The position numbers and the translations under genes are program-made. Positions 34,982 through 44,860 of a stretch of 64,000 nt of DNA are shown piece after piece (the first letter of the stretch is position 1; each line of letters begins with the position of its first letter). The notes beneath the pieces were generated by a model. The model had not been told where the DNA came from. It saw nothing but the letters and a program-made list of their open reading frames with translations, and ran no database searches. This stretch comes from Morganella psychrotolerans (GTDB lineage: Bacteria; Pseudomonadota; Gammaproteobacteria; Enterobacterales; Enterobacteriaceae). The stretch covers positions 1,364,001 through 1,428,000 of the forward strand of contig NZ_LZEW01000001.1 of assembly GCF_001676155.1 (NCBI RefSeq). Reading direction: 5' to 3'.

Positions 34982-37900
34982 TCATCGTCCTCACTCCAAT
35001 CATAGTCTGATTCGTCGTCATCTTCTTTCAGACCAATTTCAATCCGGATGTTGCCATTTGAATCACGCAGACACAGACCGGAGCCGTTGAAACTCAAACT
35101 ACTTCCGCCTTCATTAGCATTCATTTCAAATGAATTTTTCTTTGCATCCATAATGAATCCTTTTTTACCGGGAATATAGTTGTCTGACTCCATTTTATTG
35201 CTGACCACCACACTATTCAGCCACGCCTTATTAATAAACGACTCTCGCATAAAGACCTGACCATTTTTGATATACATAAACAGATCCATGGACTTTGTTG
35301 CAGGGTTATAGAATGCGAAACTGTCGGCACTAAAACCGATAGACGTTTTTACTTTCCCGTGACTGACTTCTGCCCCGATAACCATACCGGCCTTATGTTC
35401 GATACCGTGTACTCTGATACCGGCATTGACAGAATGCAGTGCATAGCCGTTTCTGTTCTGCTCAAACATCGCTGTGGTTTTGGTGTTAATTACCGCTTCC
35501 TGCGATTTTAATACTGCCTGAACCTGCTGTTCAGATTGTGAAAATGTACGGTTCAGTGTGGTGATACTGTTCGTATTACTTAATACCGATGATTTTATTT
35601 CGCCAACTGAGGATTTCACCTCCGATATTGTTTGTGACCAGCTGCGTTCCTTATTTGTATATGCCCGTTCAATACGGTTAATTTCCGATATATTTTTATT
35701 TGTGGCAGAGGTCAGTTCCCGTTTGTCGGTTTTAATTAAATTACTTTGTGTCCGGAGATCGTCTGTTATTTTGTCGATATCCTGACTGTTTTGTCTTAGT
35801 TTGTTATTAACCTCCGACTTCAGATTACTGACAGCAGTATCATTACTCTGTAGCCGTCCTTTTAATCCTCTTATCTCAGATTTGTTACTATTATCAGAAG
35901 ATTTTATTTCTGCAATTTTATTGCTTTGCGTTTTCAGTTCATTCTCTACCTTCCCAAGAACCTGATTGCTTTGTCTTAATTTATTATTAACCTCTGACTT
36001 CAGATTACTGACAGCGGTATCATTACTCTGTAGCCGTACTTTTAACCCTCTTATCTCAGATTTATTACTATTATCAGAAGACTTTATTTCTGTAATTTTA
36101 TTGCCTTGCGCTCTCAGGTCGCTCTCTACTCTTCCCAGATCCTGCTGGTTTTTAGTCAGCTTATGACTAAGTTCAGATTTAGCCTGACTTACACCATCAT
36201 CACTTATCTGTAATTTATCCTTCAGCCCTTTTATTTCTGATTTATTTCGGTTATCCGTTAGTTTTAACCCTATGTTCAGATTTCTAATATTCTGATCATG
36301 TAATTGCTTTGCGCTGCTAAGATAGCCAATATCATTATTAAGTTGCTTAATAACATCCGATTGCTGAAAATCCCTGTTTGCCTGCTGAAGAATCTCTCCG
36401 GCATGGCTTTCCGGTATACCGCTCCCCTCAGTGAAACCGGATTTTCCGACAATATTAACACTGCGGACATAGACAAAATAACGTTGTCCGGCTTTCAGGT
36501 TGCTCCCCTGAATAACCCACATTGAACCATTACCGAGATAAGATGCAGCGGATTCAATTTCCCGGTGATCTTTTATCTGTTCTTCAGAAAACCAAAATTC
36601 ATACTGATTGCGCAGGCTATTCCGCCCTGCTGCACGGGGAACCACACTTAAACTGAAATACCCCGGAGCCACATCAATCTGCGATGGTGCTTCCGGCGGA
36701 TTAACTGAAAATTTAGTGCTGATCGGTTCTCCTTTCTGCCCTCTGTCATTCTGCGGAGTGACCACCAGCGTATAATCGCCTTCCGGCATACCACTGAACC
36801 GGTAAAATGAATCTTTCGTCATGGCGGTTCCGGCAACTCGCTCACCCATTAACAGCTTCAGATGATACGCCATCCCCCGCAGCGCATAAGGGGAATTCCA
36901 CGCTGCTTCTGCCTGCCATGCCTCATTATCACTGGTTATTTCAACGGTCAGGTTTTCGACGGGAGGGATAAAACCACTGGCTGGAGTGTCCGGTTTTGGC
37001 TCAAATACAGCACCTTTATCGACAATCGCCTCTTTTGCAGGTTCATGCTGAACAGCCGTGACAGTGAATGAGCCATCACCATTATCTGCCAGCGAAACGG
37101 CACGGAACAACCGGCGGCGCAATGACGGCAGTGTCAGCGCCCAGACAGAGTGCGCCGCTGTTCCTTCCGGGATCGCTTCGGGGATAATTTGATTACCGGC
37201 AGGATAACCGATCACTTTGATGGTTTTTGGCATCCCGCTGCCGTCAATCAGGGAAACATACGCATCGCCGTTTACCGGCTTTTCAATATCACGATCCAGC
37301 AGCAGTGTTTTATTTTCGTGATCGACAGACAAAATACGCCCGCCAATCTGTGCCGCTACCCAGTCATTGTCTGCCACTTCAAAAATATCACCCGGTGTAT
37401 GGCGCAACCCTTCCGCCCCGATTTTAAATTCAACGGTCCGGGTCTCCAGTTTTTCCGTTGTCAGTATCCACAGCCCGTGGCGGTGAGCCTGCCCGCGACT
37501 GGTGCATCCGAATGCAGACACCCGCAGGACATTGCGCCCGTTTTTTGCCACCGAAATATCATCAGAGACCTGCTCTATACTGGTTTTCCAGCCATTATCC
37601 GGATCAACAAACCGGACTTCGATAATATTATGGCGAGCCTTTACCGGACTGAAACTGTACTCAAATACCCCTTCAGCCACATTGGCATTGGTATACGGCC
37701 ACACTGAGTCGGAGGCTCTGTCCTGGACAAAGGTCAGCATCTGCCCGTTCCACACCGGCATAATCCGCATAGATGAGCACAATTCGCTGATCACATCATA
37801 GGCTTTGCGCAAATCCGTAATATAAGCATTACAGCGGACACGCGGCTCCCGCCCGCCGAATCCGTCATCCACCTCCCGGTCGCAATACTGACCAATCATA

Positions 37901-38826
37901 TACAGTGCGAATTTATCCACCTCTGCAATTTTCAGCCGCTGTCCCAGTCCGTAGCGCGGATGTGTCAGTAAATCCCACAGCACCCATGCCGGATTATCAG
38001 TCCAGGACGGTTTGAATGTTCCGTCCCAGATACCGGTATATTGCCGGGTGTCCGGATGATAATTTGACGGCACCGGAATAATCCGGCCTTTAATCAGATA
38101 ATTACGGCGGGGAAATTTATTACCAAACTGCTCACTTTCAAACGTCAGCCCGGCAACCGCAGAGCCCGGGTATATCTGATTAATATCAATCAGCTCCGAA
38201 TAACCTGACCAGACGGTATTATTGCGGAGCCGGTCGCTGTGACTGTCCGATGTCAGCCGGGTCATCCGTATGCTGAACGGTGCCGGCGGTAAATTATCTA
38301 AGATAACCGCCATCAGATACGGCGAGTTGCTGCGCTTACCCGCGATAGAAATATTTTTTTCCGTGATCCAACTGCCATTGCGCTGTATCTGAATAATCAG
38401 GCGCACAGTTGTCGCGACACTGTCTCCGTTAGCTTTTGATTCAACCAGTGACTGTGTCCCGAACGTCAGCCGCAGCCGGTCAATATCCGGAGCCGTAATA
38501 GTCCGTGTCACCGGCTGATTGCATTTCATTTCAATACCGACAGGCACCTCATTGGCTGATGACGTAAACCCCTGTAGCGCGGGCTGTTCGAGTGTTCCCG
38601 AGCGCCACTGTATCGTCATCCCGTTCACTGTACTGTTACCGGAGCCGTCGATCACCGGTGTATCATCGAGATAAACGCAGGTGAGATCGTCGATGACATT
38701 GTTTATCTCTTCCGGACCCTCAATCGGTCCTTCGCTGATCAGGTCAATTAGTGATATTTTCTGCCGCGAGCTTAAATCATTTGGTGCCTCATAAGGCGTA
38801 CGCTGACCACCACCACCTTTTCCCAT
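34978..38826 (-). CDS. J: Lambda J-type tail tip / host specificity protein
   Basis: 1282 residues. The N-terminal 800 match the lambda J core: G-G-G-x-x-x-P-Y-E-A-P-N-D-L, S-x-x-x-I-S-L-I-D-L-I-S-E-G-P-I-E-G, Y-D-V-I-S-E-L-C-S-S-M-R and two fibronectin-like domains. A coiled coil of three 60-residue repeats follows (about 825-1010), then a phage-tail C-terminal domain (A-M-F-E-Q-N, G-x-G-L-C-L-R-D-S-N-G) and a very acidic end (E-D-D-D-E-S-D-Y-D). J builds the central fibre that binds the receptor. It is intact, unlike many neighbours. Confidence 0.95.
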   Translation of the reverse strand: MGKGGGGQRTPYEAPNDLSSRQKISLIDLISEGPIEGPEEINNVIDDLTCVYLDDTPVIDGSGNSTVNGMTIQWRSGTLEQPALQGFTSSANEVPVGIEMKCNQPVTRTITAPDIDRLRLTFGTQSLVESKANGDSVATTVRLIIQIQRNGSWITEKNISIAGKRSNSPYLMAVILDNLPPAPFSIRMTRLTSDSHSDRLRNNTVWSGYSELIDINQIYPGSAVAGLTFESEQFGNKFPRRNYLIKGRIIPVPSNYHPDTRQYTGIWDGTFKPSWTDNPAWVLWDLLTHPRYGLGQRLKIAEVDKFALYMIGQYCDREVDDGFGGREPRVRCNAYITDLRKAYDVISELCSSMRIMPVWNGQMLTFVQDRASDSVWPYTNANVAEGVFEYSFSPVKARHNIIEVRFVDPDNGWKTSIEQVSDDISVAKNGRNVLRVSAFGCTSRGQAHRHGLWILTTEKLETRTVEFKIGAEGLRHTPGDIFEVADNDWVAAQIGGRILSVDHENKTLLLDRDIEKPVNGDAYVSLIDGSGMPKTIKVIGYPAGNQIIPEAIPEGTAAHSVWALTLPSLRRRLFRAVSLADNGDGSFTVTAVQHEPAKEAIVDKGAVFEPKPDTPASGFIPPVENLTVEITSDNEAWQAEAAWNSPYALRGMAYHLKLLMGERVAGTAMTKDSFYRFSGMPEGDYTLVVTPQNDRGQKGEPISTKFSVNPPEAPSQIDVAPGYFSLSVVPRAAGRNSLRNQYEFWFSEEQIKDHREIESAASYLGNGSMWVIQGSNLKAGQRYFVYVRSVNIVGKSGFTEGSGIPESHAGEILQQANRDFQQSDVIKQLNNDIGYLSSAKQLHDQNIRNLNIGLKLTDNRNKSEIKGLKDKLQISDDGVSQAKSELSHKLTKNQQDLGRVESDLRAQGNKITEIKSSDNSNKSEIRGLKVRLQSNDTAVSNLKSEVNNKLRQSNQVLGKVENELKTQSNKIAEIKSSDNSNKSEIRGLKGRLQSNDTAVSNLKSEVNNKLRQNSQDIDKITDDLRTQSNLIKTDKRELTSATNKNISEINRIERAYTNKERSWSQTISEVKSSVGEIKSSVLSNTNSITTLNRTFSQSEQQVQAVLKSQEAVINTKTTAMFEQNRNGYALHSVNAGIRVHGIEHKAGMVIGAEVSHGKVKTSIGFSADSFAFYNPATKSMDLFMYIKNGQVFMRESFINKAWLNSVVVSNKMESDNYIPGKKGFIMDAKKNSFEMNANEGGSSLSFNGSGLCLRDSNGNIRIEIGLKEDDDESDYDWSEDDE
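35770..36309 (-). repeat. Three 180-bp repeats inside J (60-residue coiled-coil units)
   Basis: The blocks starting near 35770 and 35950 are nearly identical (for example both hold CAGATTACTGACAGC at 35821 and 36001), and a third diverged copy follows to about 36309. The encoded unit is I-R-G-L-K, L-Q-S-N-D-T-A-V-S-N-L-K-S-E, then N-K-L-R-Q and S-N-K-I-x-E-I-K-S-S-D. The repeats lengthen the coiled-coil stalk by recombination. Confidence 0.8.
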
Positions 38827-38837
38827 TTTTATCTCAC

Positions 38838-39482
38838 TCAGCCGCCATGTTTACCGGCAGCAATATATTTATGTTCACTGTCATCCATGACCTCGAGTGA
38901 TTGTGATATCACCCGTGACCCGCACATGATCCGCCCGTAGGCAACAGGGACAGCCATTCCCTGTGCAACGGCATTATCTAAATTACTGAAATACGTATTT
39001 CCTTTCTCTTCCTCACCACGCGAGGCATCCGGTTGTTTCACAACAGGTGTCAGCATCTGCGCAACACCGCCTATCATCATTGCCGCACCGGCAGACATCA
39101 GTGCGCCTCCGGCATACCAGCCGTAAGGGTTCCACCAGCCGACAATGAGAATGGCGGCTCCGGCGATAAACTGGAGAAGTCCGCCATTTTTAGCCCCCTC
39201 AATTCGCGGAATGATATGAATGACCGCATTACCCGGCAGTTTTTCATGAAACCGCTGGTGAATTTCATCAGGAGCAACATCACTGCCGGCGATCCGGATC
39301 TGATACCAGCCATCACGGATACACTGCCGGAGTTGCGGTAACTGAAGAAACAGCGCATGAAGACCTTCCGCTGCGGTGCTGACACTTAAATCAAAACGGC
39401 GTCCAAATCGTTGCAGATCCCCGTAAAGCCGAAAGGTTGCCAGTGGCGGTAGCGCCAAATTGAGTGAGTCATGTGTTGCCAT
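38838..39482 (-). CDS. I: Lambda I-type tail assembly protein
   Basis: 214 residues similar in layout to lambda gpI: an N-terminal ubiquitin-like part (A-T-F-R-L-Y-G-D-L-Q-R-F-G) and a C-terminal region with a hydrophobic Gly/Ala-rich stretch (about 104-142). It then gives N-L-D-N-A-V-A-Q-G-M-x-V-P-V-A-Y-G-R-x-x-x-G-S-R-V-I-S, which is diagnostic. It overlaps the end of K by 97 bases, as in lambda, and is followed by J. Confidence 0.9.
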   Translation of the reverse strand: MATHDSLNLALPPLATFRLYGDLQRFGRRFDLSVSTAAEGLHALFLQLPQLRQCIRDGWYQIRIAGSDVAPDEIHQRFHEKLPGNAVIHIIPRIEGAKNGGLLQFIAGAAILIVGWWNPYGWYAGGALMSAGAAMMIGGVAQMLTPVVKQPDASRGEEEKGNTYFSNLDNAVAQGMAVPVAYGRIMCGSRVISQSLEVMDDSEHKYIAAGKHGG

Positions 39483-40111
39483 CGTGGGTTATAAGCCTCG
39501 CGTTTGCTGAGTTGATTCGGAATATGGTGGAGAATAGTCTGGTCACCGGTATACAGCGCCGCATGATTTGCCCGGGAACTGGCATAACAGAACAGGATCA
39601 CATCACCGGGGCAGATATCTTTTCTCACCCGGGAGAAGCCATTTTGTTCCATGTTATCCAGGTAGAGTTCCCCGCCGCGCCGCCACCAGTCATCCGCCCG
39701 TTCAAAGTCAGGAAGATTGATGCCAGCCAGATGATAAGCATCGCGGAACAGGCTGTAACAATCCGTTGTGCCGTGATGAAATATCCGCCCCAGCAGATGC
39801 GGCACCGGCTCAAACCGGCGAACAGTGTTATTGCAGACCAACAGCCACGGCAAACCACTGTTCACCTGCATAGCCCGGTCTGCCGCACTCAGATACGGCT
39901 CTCCGCCGGGATGACTGTGAACCACCGCCACCACCTCACCCTGTTCACCGGCGCGGATAAAATCATCACAACTAACAGAAAAATAGTGAGCCGGTTCCGC
40001 AGACCGGTTCTGATACGGAAGATAGTGCTCACCCTGCTGATTACGGATAATCAGGCCGCAGGACTCCCGTGGCGCGTCCGCAAGGGCGTGCGCCAGAATA
40101 GTATTAATCAT
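39386..40111 (-). CDS. K: Lambda K-type tail protein (JAMM peptidase plus NlpC/P60)
   Basis: 241 residues with two enzyme domains. The JAMM/MPN part has Glu16, H65-S-H67-P, Ser75 and Asp78, a full zinc-binding set. The NlpC/P60 part has Cys118 (T-T-D-C-Y-S-L-F), His183 (N-H-A-A-L-Y) and a following His pair at 195-196. Such proteins sit at the tail tip and cut peptidoglycan or trim the tail during assembly. It lies 12 bases after L. Confidence 0.93.
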   Translation of the reverse strand: MINTILAHALADAPRESCGLIIRNQQGEHYLPYQNRSAEPAHYFSVSCDDFIRAGEQGEVVAVVHSHPGGEPYLSAADRAMQVNSGLPWLLVCNNTVRRFEPVPHLLGRIFHHGTTDCYSLFRDAYHLAGINLPDFERADDWWRRGGELYLDNMEQNGFSRVRKDICPGDVILFCYASSRANHAALYTGDQTILHHIPNQLSKREAYNPRWQHMTHSIWRYRHWQPFGFTGICNDLDAVLI

Positions 40112-40123
40112 AAATGTCTCTGG

Positions 40124-40819
40124 TTAACTCAGGCGGGATGTTGAAACAAAGGCACCTATCCGTGCCTGATTATTGCGAAGTTTGCAGTCCGGCAGTCGCT
40201 TACCGCACTTGTCTTTTGCCGGGTCACCCGTTGATTTTCCCCATTCATCGGCAACCGGCAGCCCGGAATAGCCGCATTCAGCAGAGCGGTATCTCCACGG
40301 ACACACATCCGACAAAATGACCCGGCAAGGCAACATTGCGCCGTCTGTCTCACTGGGTGCCGCCAGCATAAAAGACGCTGTTTTATTATTCAGGCTGGTG
40401 ACCTGCTCTATTACCCAGCGGCTGATGATTTCCTGTGACGGATCGGCATCCCGATTACCTTCCGCAAAGTTCTCCGCATCGAGGAACCGGGATTTCACTA
40501 TCCGGCGGATAACATAACCGCCACCGGTACCATCCAGCTGACTGACAATGCCGGTAATCAGACCAAACAAATTAGACAGCGTAATTGTCGGTCGCCCGGA
40601 CGGACCTTTTCCGCTGTAAGTGAATCCCTCTCCGCTGACCGGATAGGGAGCATAGGTCTGTTTCTGCCAGATAAGCGATTTTTGCTGATTATTCATACCG
40701 TTGTAAAACCGGTAACGTATTCCGCCGATATGAGTGAGATCGATTTCAAACAGTTCAATTTCAGGATCGGAGGAAAGCTCAGTAACAGCAATCCGCATTT
40801 CAGGAGAGATGTTTTGCAT
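40124..40819 (-). CDS. L: Lambda L-type minor tail protein with Cys cluster
   Basis: 231 residues, strongly like lambda gpL over its whole length (E-I-D-L-T-H-I-G-G, P-Y-P-V-S-G-E-G-F, R-P-T-I-T-L-S-N-L, E-T-D-G-A). Cys173, Cys182, Cys205 and Cys212 keep the same numbering as the residues that bind the iron-sulfur cluster in lambda gpL. The chosen ATG follows a GGAAAA site; another ATG lies four codons upstream. Confidence 0.93.
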   Translation of the reverse strand: MQNISPEMRIAVTELSSDPEIELFEIDLTHIGGIRYRFYNGMNNQQKSLIWQKQTYAPYPVSGEGFTYSGKGPSGRPTITLSNLFGLITGIVSQLDGTGGGYVIRRIVKSRFLDAENFAEGNRDADPSQEIISRWVIEQVTSLNNKTASFMLAAPSETDGAMLPCRVILSDVCPWRYRSAECGYSGLPVADEWGKSTGDPAKDKCGKRLPDCKLRNNQARIGAFVSTSRLS

Positions 40820-41132
40820 AAGATTTTCCATAAAAAAATTCAGGAAGGAATTAACGAGATGATTTATGTTGAAAAAAAATTAATATTATATTAATATCTT
40901 TATTTATTTAGAAATCAATGGGAAATCATTGTCTTAATTTAGCTTTGGTTACAAAAAATTATTTTGGTATAAATCACTCAGATATCTTAAATAATGAATT
41001 ATCTTTTAAGTTGCTTAGCTATTACCAAATTAATTTAGTTTTTTGTAACAAAGATAAACAACATATAGTTCCACATAATATTTATTAACTTCCACTATCT
41101 CTGGGGAATTTTAAGGTAAAAGGCACCTGAAA
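40820..41132. other. AT-rich gap at the left edge of the M-L insertion
   Basis: About 313 bases of AT-rich sequence between L and a plus-strand cargo gene. I see no gene or strong hairpin. An AAGG site at 41112-41116 precedes the ATG of the HNH gene. GC content drops sharply here relative to L, marking the border of inserted DNA. Confidence 0.5.
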
Positions 41133-41987
41133 ATGAAAAAAAAATAGTAATGATGTCCCCTCTAACAATTTTAGCTGTATTCATGAACTTGGTCTGACTG
41201 GTGAAATACTCTCTATCAGTACTACTGATAAAAAAAGAGGCGACCTTAAGTTAAATGACGATTATGGTCCAGGAAAATCCGGTATGTGGGTCATCGCAGA
41301 AAATAAAAAAATTTGATCACGTAGTTCTACGCATTAAAGAACCTAACTCAACATATTATAAGGTATATACTGGTCGCTTTTTAAAGCTGTCCTCTGGAGA
41401 GAACCAGAAAAAGAAAATTGTACATTTTGATCAAACAACACTCGTTGGTATCTCAGATACAATTCCTCGCAAGTTCAATGGTGGTAAGTTTAGTGGACAA
41501 GGGAAAACTTATGTATCAATCCCAATTTCAGCCGAACCTATCATAGATAGTTCACAAAATTCCGAGCATCCAAAAAAGTTATCGTGACGGTTCCAAAACA
41601 ACTATTACAACACGACCAGACCAGTCTAAATTCTCAGCTGCCGTCCGAGACAATTGTAAAAATCGATGTGTAATAACTGGTGCTACAATGCAATGTCGGA
41701 CTGAAGCCGCTCATTTAATAGAACACCATAAAGAAGGCGAACCTGACAAAACAAATGGTTTGTTACTACGAAGAGATATACATGCACTCTTTGATCAAGG
41801 CCACTGTGCTATTAATCCTACAGATATGGTGGTGCACTTCAGCTCCGAATCACTTCAGAATGATAAAGATTTGGAAAAATTTAATCTAACTAAAATAGGA
41901 CCAGAAAAATTAAAAAAACAAATTAATAAAAATAATCTCTTAGATCGTTGGAAAGATTTTTCGAAAAAGTATCGTAAGGGTCAGTAA
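41133..41987 (+). CDS. HNH nuclease-like cargo protein (three indel repairs)
   Basis: Removing one A from A9 41136-41144, A7 41305-41311 and A6 41572-41577 yields a 283-residue protein. The C-terminal third is an HNH_2-type domain: C-V-I-T-G-A, A-A-H-L-I-E-H-H-K-E-G, T-N-G-L-L-L-R-R-D-I-H-A-L-F-D-Q-G, with His, Asn and His of the motif present. The N-terminal part is beta-rich (F-D-H-V-V-L-R-I, Y-Y-K-V-Y-T-G-R-F). It could be a modification-dependent nuclease or a toxin. It is transcribed opposite to the tail genes. Confidence 0.65.
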
Positions 41988-42193
41988 CTTCAATCTAACA
42001 CCATGTAAACGGAACCAGTTAACCCAGCAGCCAACTGAAAAATGAACATACATTCTAAATTAATTTATAACATAGATTGACTCGTAGTTGCTATTTATTA
42101 CGTCTCTGTTGTTATGAACACAGCATAGCCAGACACAGTAATTAAAAAAAATACTTAATATATCTCATTAATTAAATATAATTGACTAAAAAT

Positions 42194-42977
42194 ATGAAAA
42201 CAAGCAAAATTATTTTCCTTACACTCTTATCTTTAAATATCACATATGTCAAAAATGCTACCTCGGCAGAAAAACAAGAACGATTCTCATTATCAGAAGT
42301 GTGTAAAGCTGGCTTATCTACTGTTTATGGTCGTGATATTGATATAATGGAATCTCAGTCAGTTTCAGATAAAATAAGCAGGATAAAATATATAAGAAAC
42401 CAAGATGGTAAATCGTTTTCTTATCTATGCAGAAAAGAGACATTATCTCGCCTCAGCATATTCGATGAAAATTTAACTGATGCTCGTTGGTATGGCGCCG
42501 ATTTAGCAGACTCTCAAATATTTTTTTTCAACTACTAATGATGTTTTAACAATTAAAGATGTTAATAATGGAGAAGTATTAAAAACAAATATTTACACTA
42601 AAAATGACTTCATTCCAATGACAAAAAAAAACCAAAGAAGATGCAGGTGGTATTAATAATTGGCTAAATAAATATGGTCATGAAAAATCAAAAGAATGGC
42701 GAGTTAAATATATAGAGTCGATACAAACAATGAATAAACCTGTAAATGTATACATGCTTCGTTTTAATACATCAGATAAAAAAATTATTAACCTTGCCAA
42801 ATGCAGATAAAGACTCAACTGCGTATGACAAAAACATATTAAGGATTACTAAGTGGCAAGATTTTTTTTTGTACTCAAGAGCTTCGCAGCTATATGATTG
42901 AGAACAAAATAGATATGATACATTCTGAAATATCAAGCAATAAAAAAAATGCAATTTATTGCTACATGCCTTCTTAA
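42194..42977 (+). CDS. Secreted protein of unknown function (four indel repairs)
   Basis: An ATG with a signal peptide (M-K-T-S-K then a hydrophobic core, cut near N-A-T-S-A) opens a frame that is interrupted four times. Removing one base each from T8 42521-42528, A9 42623-42631, A7 42778-42784 and T9 42862-42870 gives a 259-residue exported protein (784 minus 4 is 780 bases). Cys residues occur in S-E-V-C-K, Y-L-C-R-K, F-F-C-T-Q and Y-C-Y-M, enough for two disulfides. No family is recognised. Context suggests a periplasmic immunity or lysogenic-conversion protein. Confidence 0.5.
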
Positions 42978-43052
42978 TAAATGACCCTGTAATTTAAATT
43001 ATATATTTGCCTGCTTATAATATGTTAAATCTAATAATAAAGCAGGCATATT

Positions 43053-43465
43053 ATGAACGAAAATAAAATCAAAGCATTCGCTGCTGAAGTTGCAAAAGGA
43101 ATCAAAGTCAAGATAGACCTCAAATAATTAACTAACATGCTCACAAAATTAACTGTGGAAACGGCGCTGAATGCTGAGCTCACCAGACATCCCGGGGGTG
43201 AGAAAAATACCTTAATATCAGGTTTTAATTCACGTAATAACTATTCCTCCAAGACATTGCTGACTTGATGGTGGCGGGTTTGAACTCATTACGCCACGTG
43301 ACCATAAAAGTATGTTGAGCCTCAGTTAATTAAGAGAAATCAAACAAGTATTACGTGAGTGGATAGTCAGACTTTACCCCTCTAAGACAAGAGTATGACA
43401 ACGCGTGAGATCGTCGCAATCATCAAAGAAATGTAGGTGGCCGCCAAGACGGTCACCTTTAAATG
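43053..43465 (+). pseudogene. IS256-family transposase remnant
   Basis: Short in-order fragments match the start of a mutator-type (IS256) transposase: N-E-N-K-I-K-A-F-A-A-E-V-A-K-G-I-K, then L-T-K-L-T-V-E-T-A-L-N-A-E-L-T, Y-S-S-K-T-L-L-T and T-T-R-E-I-V-A-I-I-K-E-M. They lie in different frames with stops between. The catalytic core and ends are missing. It shows that mobile DNA landed in the M-L gap. Confidence 0.7.
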
Positions 43466-43487
43466 AAAGGTAAATACACAGAATTAC

Positions 43488-44000
43488 TTACAGAGTATTA
43501 AAAGGCTTAATCTGAACCCGGATACCCTTTATTGAACAGTCATCCATGATTTCTTTTACACCTTCTTCTGCCCAAGCAGCCGTTTGAGCACCAATTTTGT
43601 CGTATGGAACAACATTATCTTTTAAATTAACTTTTGGCTTTGCATTCATAAGAGAATGAAGATAATTTGTGCCACTATCATTACTGACTGGTTTCTCCCA
43701 ATTAATAATATAGTTATCTTTCCAGATAACATTTACCTTGTTTTCTCTGCTTTTGTCGCTCCATTCATATCCAATGATACAAAATTCATTAGCAACATTA
43801 TTCTTACCGAAACCGGATATCATATACTTAGCTGATTGTTCAAAGTTATCCCTGTAAAATTCGATATCCAACGGGTTAAATGTCTTATCTGGTTTTGAAT
43901 TATATAAACCCCAATTCCCTGATTCACTCCATACCGACGAACCCGCTATGCCTGGAATGCTGGCGGTTATCAATACTGTAAGTAATAAAAAACTTTTCAT
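43488..44000 (-). CDS. Exported protein, candidate immunity partner
   Basis: 170 residues with a signal peptide (M-K-S-F-L-L-L-T-V-L-I, cut after I-A-G-S or nearby). The mature part has W-S-E-S-G-N-W-G-L-Y near the start, two Cys (C-I-I-G-Y-E-W and D-D-C-S-I) and mixed alpha/beta character. It follows the gene at 44011-44860 by 10 bases on the same strand, so the two are cotranscribed. A periplasmic protein behind a possible envelope-targeting toxin suggests immunity, which is inference only. Confidence 0.6.
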   Translation of the reverse strand: MKSFLLLTVLITASIPGIAGSSVWSESGNWGLYNSKPDKTFNPLDIEFYRDNFEQSAKYMISGFGKNNVANEFCIIGYEWSDKSRENKVNVIWKDNYIINWEKPVSNDSGTNYLHSLMNAKPKVNLKDNVVPYDKIGAQTAAWAEEGVKEIMDDCSIKGIRVQIKPFNTL

Positions 44001-44010
44001 AATAAATTAT

Positions 44011-44860
44011 TTACTCCTGCAAAAAACTTGCTTTCAGCCTATAGAATGTCTGACCCTGTAAATTTTTCAGGAGTTCAAAATTATTTCCACCCATACCAGT
44101 GTCAACCGTACGCCATCCTATAACTTTATCAGAGGAAATAACTTTATCCAGTTTTGCAATTCCTATAGCATCAGATATAAGCGTTCTATATTTTAACATA
44201 TTACGATTGCCATCATTCGCATATTTGACCAAATCATTTATTCTGTTCAAAACGTCTGAATGTATTACCGAACCGTTACTAAACCCATCAACTACTCTGC
44301 CATGAAATATCAATCCCAGTAATTTATCACGTCCGTCCTGCGGCACATCCAGATATTTTGCTTTTGGTGATACAATTCGGTTATAAAGTGCATCATGCAT
44401 CAGAGTCATTGCTTCTTTAGCTTCTTTCGGATTGAAGTACCCTTTTTCCGGGGTTGATGTTTCAGAAAGCAAAACCTGCACCATTGCTTTTTGTCTGGGT
44501 GTTAAATTCGCAGGAATACCAATTGTTGGTAATACCATAAATGTTAATTTAGGAAAACAATCTGAGACTTTTGCCTTTAGCTCTGTAGTATTGCACTGAC
44601 CAATACCCTTGGTCGCTGAGGTAATCTCACTACTTCCTTCACTTACTGCTGTGACAGTTAATGTTTGCTCTATTTTTTTTATTATCCGCTTTTTGCGTTA
44701 AACGAATTCGTTCATTGCTGGATTTGAACGTTAAATGTTCTTTGTTATGCTGACCTTCTATTTTTAGTGTAACCGAATATCCGGGAGTTAATTCAAATTC
44801 ATGCCTGGTCAGATTTGATCTATTATTCAGCCTGATGACAAAATCGGACATCTGATTCAC
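44011..44860 (-). CDS. Two-domain candidate envelope toxin or tail-associated hydrolase (one indel repair)
   Basis: Removing one base from T8 44673-44680 fuses two frames into a 282-residue protein (850 minus 1 is 849 bases). Residues 1-110 look like a bacterial Ig-like beta domain (H-E-F-E-L-T-P-G-Y-S-V-T-L-K-I-E-G, then L-T-V-T-A-V-S-E-G-S-S-E-I-T). The rest is helical, with V-L-L-S-E-T-S-T-P, E-A-M-T-L-M-H-D-A-L-Y-N-R-I and G-L-I-F-H-G-R-V. The L-Y-N-R-I element and Glu/His spacing are reminiscent of lytic cell-wall hydrolases, but I cannot assign a family. No signal peptide is present. Confidence 0.5.

Noticed and set aside
36001-36200. Plus-strand ORFs inside J and other late genes
   Set aside because: They are antisense shadows of strongly supported phage genes with no independent start signals.
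43053-43465. Functional IS256 element
   Set aside because: Only scattered N-terminal transposase pieces remain in several frames, with no catalytic domain or terminal inverted repeats seen.
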